A stretch of 64,000 nt of DNA from Streptomyces durmitorensis. GTDB taxonomy: Bacteria > Actinomycetota > Actinomycetes > Streptomycetales > Streptomycetaceae. Position numbers and translations under genes: made by a program. The notes under the pieces are model-generated. The model did no database searches. It was not told the origin of the DNA and saw only the letters and a list, made by a program, of their open reading frames with translations. Within the stretch, counting starts at the first letter, position 1. Every line of letters begins with the position of its first letter. Positions 24,773-35,419 of this stretch are shown one piece after another. The DNA is taken from NCBI RefSeq assembly GCF_023498005.1, contig NZ_CP097289.1, forward strand, positions 8,432,001 to 8,496,000, given 5' to 3'.

Positions 24773-25260
24773 GGGCGCCAGTACAGCGCGGGATCCGGGT
24801 GGTCGACGAAGCCGAGGTCGCGGTAGAGCGGCTCGCCCTCGTGAGAGGCGTACAGGTCCACCCGGGCCACCTCGCGCTCCCGGAACCAGTCGAGCAGGCC
24901 GGCCAGGAGCGAGCGGCTGTGCCCGCGTCGCCGGTGCGCCGGGTCGGTGACCACGCCGATCACGAGACCGACCCTGCCGCTCGGCAGGTGCGGGCCCGGC
25001 AGCCGCTGCTCGACCGAGCCGATGGCGCACGCGGCCAGGCCCGCGTCGCCGTCCACGACGAGGATCCGCGTGCTGCCCGCTGCCAACTGGTCCTTCAGGA
25101 CCACGGCCAGGGCGTCCCGCCAGCCGCCGTCCCCCGACGGCGGGTTGAAGTAGGCGCCGCCGAGGTCCTCGAACAGCAGGGCCCGCAGGCGCACGAGTTC
25201 GGTGATGTCCTCCTGTGCCGCCGGACGTATGTCGGTGTGTACCGCGGTGCGTTGTGGCAT
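24769..25260 (-). CDS. GNAT family N-acetyltransferase
   Basis: A 163-residue acetyltransferase that would move an acetyl group from acetyl-CoA to an amine. The fold is complete: N-terminal TDIRPAAQEDITELVRLR, the strand VGLVIGVVTDP, the acetyl-CoA loop AHRRRGHSRSLLAGLLDW and the final PLYRDLGFVDHPDPALYW. It precedes and overlaps the MFS gene, and is divergent from the CGNR gene 26 bases away. Confidence 0.92.
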   Translation of the reverse strand: MPQRTAVHTDIRPAAQEDITELVRLRALLFEDLGGAYFNPPSGDGGWRDALAVVLKDQLAAGSTRILVVDGDAGLAACAIGSVEQRLPGPHLPSGRVGLVIGVVTDPAHRRRGHSRSLLAGLLDWFREREVARVDLYASHEGEPLYRDLGFVDHPDPALYWRP

Positions 25261-25286
25261 GCCGGTCAGCCTGATGTAATGGTCTT

Positions 25287-25820
25287 GTGCACCTCAACCC
25301 TTACGGCGAAGAGGTCGTGAACCTTGCCGCCGACCTGGCCAACCGGCGCCCCGGGACGGCCGATGAGCTCGCGGACCGCTGCCGTGCCGCCGGGCTCGTC
25401 CTGGAGCGTCCCGTCACGCCGGAGGACCTCGACCGCACCCAGGACGCACTGGACGCGTGGGAGAAGGTCGTCGACGGCACCGGCGAGGACGAGCGCGCCG
25501 AGCTGCTCAACGGAATGCTGGCGGCCTCCGCCGCCCACCCACGCCTGACCGACCACGCGGACACGGGCTGGCACCTGCACTACCGCGACGACCGGCAGCC
25601 GCTCGGCGCCCTGCTGTTCCAGTTGATCTCCGTCGGTACGGCCCTGCACCTGGCGGGGCGGGGCATGCACCGCCTGAGGCGGTGCGCCGTCACCGAGTGC
25701 GTCACGATCTTCGCCGACACCTCCCGCACCGGGCGCCAGCGCTACTGCTCCCAGCGGTGCGCCAACCGCGACGCGGTACGCAGGCACCGCGCGCGCTCCC
25801 TGGGCCAGGCGACCGCGTAG
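25287..25820 (+). CDS. CGNR zinc-finger family protein (ABATE-type regulator)
   Basis: A 177-residue protein of the ABATE/CGNR family, thought to be stress-responsive transcription regulators. Residues 1-125 form the alpha-helical N-terminal domain (VVNLAADLANRRPGTADEL), and residues 130-172 the C-terminal zinc finger CAVTECVTIFADTSRTGRQR followed by CSQRCANRDAVRRHR. The signature CGNR reads CANR here, and the second Cys pair is spaced by three residues, not the usual four. The GTG is only 26 bases from the divergent GNAT start, so the promoters overlap. Confidence 0.88.
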   Translation: MHLNPYGEEVVNLAADLANRRPGTADELADRCRAAGLVLERPVTPEDLDRTQDALDAWEKVVDGTGEDERAELLNGMLAASAAHPRLTDHADTGWHLHYRDDRQPLGALLFQLISVGTALHLAGRGMHRLRRCAVTECVTIFADTSRTGRQRYCSQRCANRDAVRRHRARSLGQATA

Positions 25821-25962
25821 GGCGAGGCGACTGAACCCGGCCCTCAAATGCGGGGCGGGGGCCCTGTTTTCCGGCCGGACTTCTGGTATTCACTCCTGGG
25901 ATCGATCGCCGTCCGCGCGCTCGCGTTCGCTGCGGTGTACCTCACGCGACCTAGGAGTTCCC

Positions 25963-27546
25963 GTGGCCCTCGCACGCCGTCCGTTCAGAGCCGCCGCGAA
26001 GGTGTCGGTGGTCGCCGCCGCCGCGGTGGGACTTCTCGCCCCCGGTGTCGTCGTCGACCGGTACGGGGACACCGCTGCCGCTGCCGCGTCGACTGCCGCT
26101 GTCCCCGGGCCGATCGCCGACTGGCAGCACGAACGCCTCGCCTCCGGCGTCGACCTGTACCAGGGGAGCGTCTCGGGCCGCCCGGGGGCCGACCACTGGA
26201 CGGTCACGGTGCGCGCGAACGGCGCCCACCTCGCCGCCGAACGGGACGCGCAGGCGCTGGCGGAACGGGTGCGCGGCGCCGGGTTCGGCGCGCGTGCCGA
26301 GGCGGTCGCGTGGCCGCGGGGTTCCGACCGGCACGGTGTGATCGGGGTGCGGGTCCGGGTGGGGGAGTACGACGCGCGGGCCGATGCCGACGCCGAGCGC
26401 AAGGCCCTGGCCGCCGCCGGGTTCGACGCGGTGAGCGAGTGGACCGGCGCCGATGGCGTGCCCGGCACCGGAGTCGCCCGGGTCAAGGCGGCGATCGTCG
26501 ACCCGAAGCGCTACCGCGGTGCGCTGAAGGGCACGTACGGCAAGGGTGTGGCCGGTCGCGAGACGGTGAGCGCCATGGCCTCGGGCGGCGACGCCCTGCT
26601 CGGTGTCAACGCGGGCTTCTTCGTCATGGAGGGCAAGGACGGCGTGCCCGGAGCGGCGGCCGGAATCGCCGCGTACGACGGGGAGTTGCAGAGCGCGGCG
26701 ACCGACGGCCGGATCGCGGCGGTGCTGCGCGGCGACGGCCTGCGCCCGGAGTTCAAGAAGCTCGGCACGGAGCTGAGGGTCCGCGCGGGCGCGGCGTCCG
26801 CGGTCGTGGACGGCGTCAACCGCGTGCCGGGCCTGGTGCGCAACTGCGGCGGTGTCGGCGGCGATGCCCCCACCCAGCGGCCGCAGCACGACGTGACCTG
26901 CACCGACCCCGACGAGATCGTGAGGTTCACCGACGAGCTCGGAGCGGACACCCCGGCGGGTGACGGGGTGGAGGCGGTGCTCGACGCGCGCGGACGCGTG
27001 CAGGAGGTGCGTGCGCGCGGCGGCGCCGTGCCCGAGGGCGGCAGCGTCCTCGCGGGCATCGGCGCCGGCGCCACCTGGTTGCGTGAGCACGCGAAGCAGG
27101 GCAGCGCCGTGACGGTGCGCCAGCGGATCCTGGACGAGCGGGGACGTGAGCTGAAGCTCGGCCCGCAGGACGACATCGTCAACGGCGGCCCCGAACTGGT
27201 GCGGGACGGCAAGGTCGCGGTGAACTACGCCGCCGACGGCATCGAGCACCCCGGCGACCCCTCCTTCGCGTACACCTGGGGCATCAAGCGCAACCCCCGC
27301 ATGCTCCTGGGCGTCGACCGGCAGGGCCGCATGCTCCTGGTCGGTGCGGACGGGCGGCAGCCCGGCTACAGCGACGGGCTCGGGCTCAACGAAGGGGCGG
27401 AGCTGATGAAGTCGCTCGGCGCGGTGCGTGCCATGGCCCTGGACGGCGGCGGCTCGGTCACCATGGCCGTGAACGGCAAGGTGATCAACTCGCCGTCGGA
27501 CGGCACCGAGCGCGCGGTGGGCGACGCGCTGCTGCTCATGCGCTGA
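25963..27546 (+). CDS. Secreted phosphodiester glycosidase family (NAGPA-like) protein
   Basis: A 527-residue exported protein. Residues 1-42 are a signal peptide. Residues about 70-150 form a SPOR-like repeat unit (WTVTVRANGAHLAAERDA and HGVIGVRVRVGEYD), suggesting peptidoglycan contact. The C-terminal NAGPA domain (about 215-525) has LLGVNAGFF, DDIVNGGPELVRDG and the signature VRAMALDGGGSVTMAVNG. NAGPA-fold enzymes cleave GlcNAc-phosphodiester bonds or process exopolysaccharide or teichoic acid. The GTG follows CTAGGAGTTCCC. Its stop overlaps the convergent P450 gene by 11 bases. Confidence 0.88.
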   Translation: MALARRPFRAAAKVSVVAAAAVGLLAPGVVVDRYGDTAAAAASTAAVPGPIADWQHERLASGVDLYQGSVSGRPGADHWTVTVRANGAHLAAERDAQALAERVRGAGFGARAEAVAWPRGSDRHGVIGVRVRVGEYDARADADAERKALAAAGFDAVSEWTGADGVPGTGVARVKAAIVDPKRYRGALKGTYGKGVAGRETVSAMASGGDALLGVNAGFFVMEGKDGVPGAAAGIAAYDGELQSAATDGRIAAVLRGDGLRPEFKKLGTELRVRAGAASAVVDGVNRVPGLVRNCGGVGGDAPTQRPQHDVTCTDPDEIVRFTDELGADTPAGDGVEAVLDARGRVQEVRARGGAVPEGGSVLAGIGAGATWLREHAKQGSAVTVRQRILDERGRELKLGPQDDIVNGGPELVRDGKVAVNYAADGIEHPGDPSFAYTWGIKRNPRMLLGVDRQGRMLLVGADGRQPGYSDGLGLNEGAELMKSLGAVRAMALDGGGSVTMAVNGKVINSPSDGTERAVGDALLLMR

Positions 27547-28849
27547 CGGCCGGGGCGGGCAGCGGAGCGGTGGTGACGGGGACGTGGCGCGGACCGCGTA
27601 CCAAGAGGCCGGGCCGGTAGGGGAGTTGAGCCGGGTCGGCCGTCAGGCGAAGGCCGGGGAAGGCCGCGAGCAGCCGGGGGAGGGTGATCGTGGCCTCCAG
27701 ACGGGCGAGCCGTGAGCCGACGCAGAAGTGCGGTCCGTGGCCGAAGGCGGCGTGCGGCGCCGGGCGCGTACCGCCGGCCCCTGCCATATGGCGGCCCGGA
27801 CGGAAGGCGTCCGGCTCCGGGAAGTGCCGGGGGTCGCGGTTGGCGGCGGCGAGCACCGCGAGGACGGACGCGCCCGCGGGGATGACCACGCCCTCGCCGA
27901 GGTCCACGTCCTCGGTCGTGTGCCGCCACGTCGTGCCCTCCAGCGGGCTGGCGTGGCGCAGCGTCTCCTCGATGACGGCCGGCCAGCGCGCGGGATCACG
28001 CCGCGCGGCCGTCAGCTCGTCGGGGTGCGTGAGCAGGAGCAGCGAGGCCGACGCGAGGAGGTTCATCGTGGTCTCGTAGCCGGCGAACAGGAGGAGGAAC
28101 GCCATGGCGAGCAGCTCGCCGTCGTCGAGCCCGCCCTCCGTCGCGTCCTGCGTGAGCGCGCTGAACAGGTCGGATCCGGGGGCGCGTCGCTTGCGGGCGA
28201 TCAGCTCGGTGAAGTAGGCGTACAGGCCTGTCCACGCCTCGTCCACCGAGCCCGGCTCCAGCGCGTCGGCGGGCGAGCCGACCCGGTAGGTCCACTCCCG
28301 CAGATCCGCCCGGTCGGCCTCCGGCACCCCGAGCACCTCACCGACCACCAGGACGGGCAGCGGGAAGGCGAAGGCGTCCACGAGGTCCACGCTCCCGTCC
28401 CGGCGCAGCCGCACCGCCATCTCCCGCAGGAGCCCGGCGGTCAGCTCCTCGATCCGCGGCCGCAGCGCGTCGACGCGGCGCGGGGCGAACGCTGCGGTGG
28501 TCAGCCGCCGCAGCCGGGTGTGGTCGGGGGCGTCGGAGTTGAGCATGTGCCGCGCCAGACAGGCGCGGGCGCGCTGCGCGGGGGAGTCACCCTTCGGCCG
28601 CCCGGCGCCCTGCGGGGGCACGTTCGAGAAGCGGGGGTCGGCGAGGACGGCCCGCGTCCGCTCGTACCCGGTCACGAGCCAGGCGTACGTTCCGTTGGCG
28701 AGGGGAACCCGCGCGGCGGGCCCCTGCTCGCGCAGGCGTGCGTAGTACGGATACGGGTCGCGAGCGAAGGCGGGGTCCGCGGGGTCCAAGGCGGGGGCTG
28801 CGGGGGCTGCGGGGTCTGCGGGGGCTGCGGGGTCCAGGGAAGCGATCAC
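27536..28849 (-). CDS. Cytochrome P450
   Basis: A 437-residue class I P450 with I-helix FLLLFAGYETTMN, K-helix EETLRHASP and heme loop FGHGPHFCVG (Cys376). The first 20 residues are a Pro/Ala-rich tract read through G-rich DNA repeats and are probably disordered. The GTG start has AGGATGAGCG upstream. No ferredoxin or biosynthetic genes adjoin, so the substrate is unknown. It is convergent and overlaps the phosphodiester glycosidase gene by 11 bases. Confidence 0.92.
   Translation of the reverse strand: MIASLDPAAPADPAAPAAPALDPADPAFARDPYPYYARLREQGPAARVPLANGTYAWLVTGYERTRAVLADPRFSNVPPQGAGRPKGDSPAQRARACLARHMLNSDAPDHTRLRRLTTAAFAPRRVDALRPRIEELTAGLLREMAVRLRRDGSVDLVDAFAFPLPVLVVGEVLGVPEADRADLREWTYRVGSPADALEPGSVDEAWTGLYAYFTELIARKRRAPGSDLFSALTQDATEGGLDDGELLAMAFLLLFAGYETTMNLLASASLLLLTHPDELTAARRDPARWPAVIEETLRHASPLEGTTWRHTTEDVDLGEGVVIPAGASVLAVLAAANRDPRHFPEPDAFRPGRHMAGAGGTRPAPHAAFGHGPHFCVGSRLARLEATITLPRLLAAFPGLRLTADPAQLPYRPGLLVRGPRHVPVTTAPLPAPAVSA
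28792..28832 (+). repeat. G-run repeat at the start of the P450 gene
   Basis: Five runs of 4-5 guanines separated by CTGC or TCTGC spacers on the plus strand (template for the P450). It encodes the Ala/Pro tract at the P450 N-terminus and could fold as a G-quadruplex. Confidence 0.6.
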
Positions 28850-28968
28850 CCGCTCATCCTTGCCGCGGCGGTCCCACCGCCGGGATCGGGCCCGTCGCCA
28901 GGAACGCGGGGCCGGGCCTGTGGGAACCGGACAGCAACCGCCGGTGCCGAAGCGGATGCCTACGGTGA

Positions 28969-31296
<2,328 letters not shown>

Positions 31297-31308
31297 GTGA
31301 GCTTCGGT

Positions 31309-31360
31309 TGACATGGGTCCGCCCCGGCAGCGACATCGCTGCCGGGGCGGACCCATGTCA
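31309..31360. terminator. Long perfect inverted repeat, bidirectional terminator
   Basis: Perfect 25-base arms (TGACATGGGTCCGCCCCGGC and on to 31333, then the complement from 31336) with only CA between them, in the gap between icd (+) and the lipoprotein gene (-). Confidence 0.85.
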
Positions 31361-31376
31361 GTGGTGGTGATGCGCC

Positions 31377-32276
31377 TCAGCCGAACGTCACCGAGCTGAT
31401 CTTGTTGTCGAAGCCGATGGTGGAGAGGTCCGCCACGTCGCCGTTGACGACCTTGGACGTGCCCTTGCAGTTCGGTGCCGTCCAGAGCTTCATCGAGCCG
31501 CTCACGGAGATGGACGACGTCACCTTCGGGCGGGCGACGTTCTGGCAGCCCTGGCCCGCGACGCCCTGCGCGGGGCCGTTGTCCGAGAAGTTGGCGTCGT
31601 CGAAGAGGATGGCGCTGCTCGCGGGCGCGGCCTGGGCCTGGTCCGGGGCCTCGGTCGGCTCGGCTTCGACCGGTGCGCCGGACTTCTGGCCGTCGGGCTG
31701 GACGCCGAACCAAGTGCCTCCCACGCCCTGGCCGTTGGTGTCGCCGGGCTTGAGGTCCTTGCTGAAGCGGTAGACCGGCCAGCCGTCGACGGTGACCTGG
31801 CGGGTCCCGTCGTCCCGCCTGACCACGCCCACGTCCGACGCGTTCACGCCGTCGACGAAGATCTTGCTCCCCGGGTCCACGAGGACCGGCGGCCAGGTGG
31901 TGGCGCAGGCGCCGTTGCAGGTGGACTTGGAGGGCGACGCGGTGTCCTTGTCGAAGCGGTAGAGGGTGAAGCCGGAGCCGTTGACGACGACCGGGTCCAG
32001 GTCGCCCGCCCTGGACGCCGACAGCTGGACCCACTTGCGCTGCACGGGCTGTGACGCCGCCTTGCCGGGCGGGTTGGCCCAGTCCCCGGTCTTCTTGGGC
32101 GCGTTGTTCTGCTGCGCGGTGCCCGACTTCAGGGCCAGGTCCATCGAGCCGCCGGCGGCGGGCGCCGAAGCGGAGGGCTTGGTGTCCCCGCCGCCGCAGG
32201 CGGAGAGCAGCAGGACTCCCGCCGTGGCGAAGGAGGCGAAGAAGGCGGTGCTCTTGCGGCTGTTCTTGCTGAGCAT
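31377..32276 (-). CDS. Secreted lipoprotein with COG4315 repeats and a crystallin-like domain
   Basis: A 299-residue lipoprotein. The signal peptide ends in the lipobox LLSAC (Cys near residue 28), followed by a Ser/Ala-rich linker. Residues about 75-195 hold the duplicated COG4315 motif (FTLYRFDKDTASPSK with CNGACATTWPPVL, and WPVYRFSKDLKPGD with GTWFGVQ). The C-terminal 75 residues (GSMKLWTAPNCKGTSKVV, FDNKISSVTFG) look like a beta/gamma-crystallin or I36-inhibitor type Greek-key domain. The ATG used follows AGGGAGATCTCTG; a longer frame upstream has no ribosome site. Related lipoproteins have been tied to redox or extracytoplasmic signalling, without a fixed function. Confidence 0.85.
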   Translation of the reverse strand: MLSKNSRKSTAFFASFATAGVLLLSACGGGDTKPSASAPAAGGSMDLALKSGTAQQNNAPKKTGDWANPPGKAASQPVQRKWVQLSASRAGDLDPVVVNGSGFTLYRFDKDTASPSKSTCNGACATTWPPVLVDPGSKIFVDGVNASDVGVVRRDDGTRQVTVDGWPVYRFSKDLKPGDTNGQGVGGTWFGVQPDGQKSGAPVEAEPTEAPDQAQAAPASSAILFDDANFSDNGPAQGVAGQGCQNVARPKVTSSISVSGSMKLWTAPNCKGTSKVVNGDVADLSTIGFDNKISSVTFG

Positions 32277-32498
32277 CAGAGATCTCCCTATATCGGCGTT
32301 CAGATCACTTCGGGTCGCTTTGGTGCGTTCGAAGCGTGAATACGGACGCCGCTCGGCCCAGCGCTCATCGATATCGCGACCGATACCAAACCGAGACAAT
32401 GTCTAAACTGCGATCTCATCCGGACGACGCACGCGGGCATGCGCGGACATGCGCGGGCACTCGCGCCACCGTCACGCGTCAGTGCCATTCCCTATTAC

Positions 32499-32512
32499 TG
32501 AAACGCGTTCTA
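32499..32512. promoter_or_regulatory. KstR-like operator
   Basis: TGAAACGCGTTCTA fits the KstR consensus TnnAACnnGTTnnA at every fixed position. KstR is a TetR-family repressor of steroid catabolic genes. The site is 54 bases before the GTG of the acyl-CoA dehydrogenase. Confidence 0.6.
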
Positions 32513-32565
32513 CTGTGTGCGCCGTCAAGCCCAAGCCCGGAGAGCCAGCGAAAGCAGGAGGGGCC

Positions 32566-33756
32566 GTGCACCTCGAATACACGCCTGAGCAGCGGCAGTT
32601 GCGCACCGAGCTGCGCACGTACTTCGCCGAGCTGGTGCCCGACAACGCGTACGCCCGGTACGCCGACCCCGCGGCGCAGAAGCAGTTCTACCGGGAGACC
32701 ATCCGCCGGCTCGGGGCCGACGGCTGGCTCGGCGTCGGCTGGCCCAAGGAGTACGGCGGGCGTGGACTCTCGCCCATGGAGCAGTTCATCTTCTTCGACG
32801 AGGCCGCACAGGCCGGCGCCCCGCTGCCCCTCATGGCCCTGAACACCGTCGGGCCGACCCTGATGCAGTTCGGCACCGACGAGCAGAAGGCGTACTTCCT
32901 GCCGAAGATCCTCTCCGGTGAACTCGACTTCGCGATCGGCTACAGCGAGCCGGACGCGGGCACCGACCTCGCGGCGCTCAAGACGAAGGCGGTCAGGGAA
33001 GGCGACGAGGCCACCGGCCACTACACGGTCAACGGCCAGAAGATCTGGACCACCAACGGCGACACCGCCGACTGGGTCTGGCTCGCCGTCCGCACCGACC
33101 CGGACGCCCCGCCGCACAAGGGCATCACCATGCTCCTCGTACCGACGAGCGACCCCGGCTACTCCTGCACCATCATCAACACCCTTGCCTCGCACGACAC
33201 GACGGCGAGCTACTACGAGAACATCCGCGTCCCCGTCGCGCGCCGTGTGGGCGAGGAGAACAAGGGCTGGCGGCTCATCACCAACCAGCTCAACCACGAG
33301 CGCGTCACGCTCGCCGCGCACGGCACCATGGCCATCCGTGCCTTCCACAACGTGCAGCGCTGGGCCGCCGACACCAAGCTCGCCGACGGCCGCCGGGTCA
33401 TCGACCTCAGCTGGGTCCGTCAGCGCCTGGCCAGGACGCACACCAAGCTGGATGCGATGAAGCTCCTCAACTGGCAGATGGTGAACGCCGTCCAGGAGGG
33501 CACCCTCACTCCCCAGGACGCCTCCGCCGTGAAGGTCTACGGTTCCGAGGCGCGCAGGGACGCGTACGCCTGGCTCATGGAGGTGGTCGGCTCGGCGGGC
33601 TCCCTCAAGGAGGGCTCCGCGGGCGCGGTCCTCCACGGCGAGCTGGAGCGCGGCTACCGCAGCGCCGTCATCTTCACCTTCGGCGGCGGCAACAACGAGA
33701 TCCAGCGCGAGATCATCTCCTGGATCGGGCTCGGAATGCCGCGGGTGCGCCGCTGA
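32566..33756 (+). CDS. Acyl-CoA dehydrogenase family protein
   Basis: A 396-residue FAD enzyme catalysing alpha,beta-dehydrogenation of an acyl-CoA. Visible are the flavin-binding region GYSEPDAGTDLAALKTK, TVNGQKIWTTNG, and the C-terminal FTFGGGNNEIQREIISWIGL. The usual catalytic Glu position is not obvious from the aligned segments. Sequence style and the KstR-like site upstream point to the FadE/ChsE group of heteromeric steroid side-chain dehydrogenases, but the second subunit and other steroid genes are not here. The GTG follows GCAGGAGGGGCC; the open frame upstream is not used. Confidence 0.88.
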   Translation: MHLEYTPEQRQLRTELRTYFAELVPDNAYARYADPAAQKQFYRETIRRLGADGWLGVGWPKEYGGRGLSPMEQFIFFDEAAQAGAPLPLMALNTVGPTLMQFGTDEQKAYFLPKILSGELDFAIGYSEPDAGTDLAALKTKAVREGDEATGHYTVNGQKIWTTNGDTADWVWLAVRTDPDAPPHKGITMLLVPTSDPGYSCTIINTLASHDTTASYYENIRVPVARRVGEENKGWRLITNQLNHERVTLAAHGTMAIRAFHNVQRWAADTKLADGRRVIDLSWVRQRLARTHTKLDAMKLLNWQMVNAVQEGTLTPQDASAVKVYGSEARRDAYAWLMEVVGSAGSLKEGSAGAVLHGELERGYRSAVIFTFGGGNNEIQREIISWIGLGMPRVRR

Positions 33757-33771
33757 CGCCGCCTGCTCCCG

Positions 33772-33815
33772 GGGGTGGCCCCGAAGGCCCCGCTCAAGGT
33801 CTTCGGAGCCACCCC
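33772..33815 (+). terminator. Probable terminator after the acyl-CoA dehydrogenase
   Basis: GGGGTGGC-CCCGAAG pairs with CTTCGG-A-GCCACCCC, an interrupted stem directly after the stop codon. Confidence 0.55.
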
Positions 33816-33880
33816 TTCGGTGTTACGGCCAGAGCTATTGACACGGCCCGAGGGGCGGGCGAACATCACTGCCAAGTTAA

Positions 33881-33900
33881 TTAACTATCTAGTGCGTTAA
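33881..33900. promoter_or_regulatory. Candidate operator of the shikimate module
   Basis: TTAACTATCTAGTGCGTTAA is an imperfect 20-bp palindrome (7 of 10 half-site bases) within a strikingly AT-rich stretch (AAGTTAATTAACTATCTAGT), 58 bases before the permease GTG. TetR-family repressors use sites of this size, and a TetR gene ends the cluster. Confidence 0.55.
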
Positions 33901-33957
33901 CTGCACGTGCCACGGGTGTGCACCGCTCGCCACCCGTTCCGTCCCCGAGGAGTTCAC

Positions 33958-35331
33958 GTGTCCGCTCACCCGCATGCCTCCAAGCCGTCGGCCGTGCCGC
34001 CTCAGGGCAGGCCACGCAAGGCCGCCTTCGCCGCCTGGATCGGCAGCGCGCTGGAGTACTACGACTTCTTCATCTACGGCAGCGCCGCGGCCCTGGTCTT
34101 CCCCAAGGTCTTCTTCGACCCGGACGACCCGGCCACCGCCACCCTGATCTCCCTGGCGACCTTCGGCGTCGCCTACGCCGCCCGCCCCCTCGGGGCCCTC
34201 GTCCTCGGCCACTTCGGCGACCGGCTCGGGCGTCGGAAGATCATGGTGTGGACGCTGATCCTCATGGGGCTCTCCACCTTCCTCATCGGCTGTCTTCCCA
34301 CGTACGCGCAGGTCGGCACCGTCGCTCCGGTGCTGCTCGTGCTGATGCGGGTGTTCCAGGGTCTTTCCGCGGCCGGTGAGCAGGCCAGCGCGAACGCGAT
34401 GACTCTGGAGCACGCGCCGGAGGGCCGGCGCGGCTACTACACGAGCTTCACCCTCAACGGGACCCAGGCCGGTCAGCTCCTCGCGACCCTGGTGTTCCTG
34501 CCGGTCGCCGCGCTGCCGGACGAGCAGCTCTACACCTGGGGCTGGCGCATCCCGTTCCTGCTGAGCGCCCTCGTCGCGGTCGCCGGGTACGTCATCCGCC
34601 GCACCCTGGAGGAGACCCCCGTCTTCCAGCAGGTCTCCGCCGACCGGGCGGTGGCCAAGATGCCCCTCGCGGACCTGCTCAGGAACCACTGGGCCGACGT
34701 GCTGCGGGTGGTCGCGGCGGCGCTCATCGCGACGGTCAGCACGATCTTCTCCGTCTGGGCCCTCTCGTACGCCACGAGTGACGCGGTCGGCCTCGACAAG
34801 ACGGGCATGCTCTGGGTCGCGGGAAGCGCCAACGCGGTGGCTCTCCTCGCGATCCCGCTCTGGGCCAGGCTCTCCGACCGGATCGGCCGCAGGCCCGTCT
34901 TCCTCGTCGGGGCGATCGGCAGCGGAGTGATGATCTTCGTCTATCTGTGGGCGATCTCGACCGCCAGCTACCCGCTGGTCTTCGTGACCGGAGTGCTGCT
35001 GTTCGGCGTCGTCTACAGCGCGGCCAACGGCATCTGGCCCTCGTTCTACGGAGAGATGTTCCCCGCCAGGGTCCGGCTCTCCGGCATGGCCATCGGTACC
35101 CAGATCGGGTTCGCCATCGCGGGCTTCGCGGTGACCTTCGCGGCGCAGATCGACGGCCCCGACGGTGACCAGTGGGTCGGCGTCGCGATCTTCACCGCCG
35201 CCTTCTGCGCGATCTGCGCGATCGCAGTGGCCACCGGGCGCGAGACGCACCGCGTGCCCACGGCCGATCTGGGCCTGCGCCCCGGGGACGCGAAGACACC
35301 GGCGAAGGCCCGCGAGGCCGCCGCTCTGTGA
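33958..35331 (+). CDS. MFS transporter, metabolite:H+ symporter (MHS) family, probable shikimate permease
   Basis: A 457-residue permease with 12 predicted helices. The MHS signature is clear: WIGSALEYYDFFIYGSAAAL at helix 1 and RPLGALVLGHFGDRLGRRK between helices 2 and 3. E. coli ShiA (shikimate) and similar dicarboxylate carriers belong to this family. It is followed by shikimate dehydrogenase and 3-dehydroshikimate dehydratase genes, so shikimate or dehydroshikimate is the likely substrate by context. The GTG follows CGAGGAGTTCAC, and a TetR-type operator precedes it. Confidence 0.9.
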   Translation: MSAHPHASKPSAVPPQGRPRKAAFAAWIGSALEYYDFFIYGSAAALVFPKVFFDPDDPATATLISLATFGVAYAARPLGALVLGHFGDRLGRRKIMVWTLILMGLSTFLIGCLPTYAQVGTVAPVLLVLMRVFQGLSAAGEQASANAMTLEHAPEGRRGYYTSFTLNGTQAGQLLATLVFLPVAALPDEQLYTWGWRIPFLLSALVAVAGYVIRRTLEETPVFQQVSADRAVAKMPLADLLRNHWADVLRVVAAALIATVSTIFSVWALSYATSDAVGLDKTGMLWVAGSANAVALLAIPLWARLSDRIGRRPVFLVGAIGSGVMIFVYLWAISTASYPLVFVTGVLLFGVVYSAANGIWPSFYGEMFPARVRLSGMAIGTQIGFAIAGFAVTFAAQIDGPDGDQWVGVAIFTAAFCAICAIAVATGRETHRVPTADLGLRPGDAKTPAKAREAAAL

Positions 35332-35419
35332 GCCGGACACGCCGGGGGAGCGCTGCCGCGCCGGGGGCGCTCCGCCGAGCCACGATCAACCGTGCCCGGC
35401 CGACCAACAGGAAGACTCG

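Noticed and set aside
15733..28849. A secondary-metabolite cluster implied by three P450s in 13 kb
   Set aside because: No polyketide synthase, NRPS, terpene synthase or RiPP genes accompany them; two P450s belong to or adjoin the conservon and the third is isolated.
32449..32565. N-terminal extension of the acyl-CoA dehydrogenase
   Set aside because: It crosses the KstR-like site and has no family similarity; the GTG at 32566 has GCAGGAGGGG before it.
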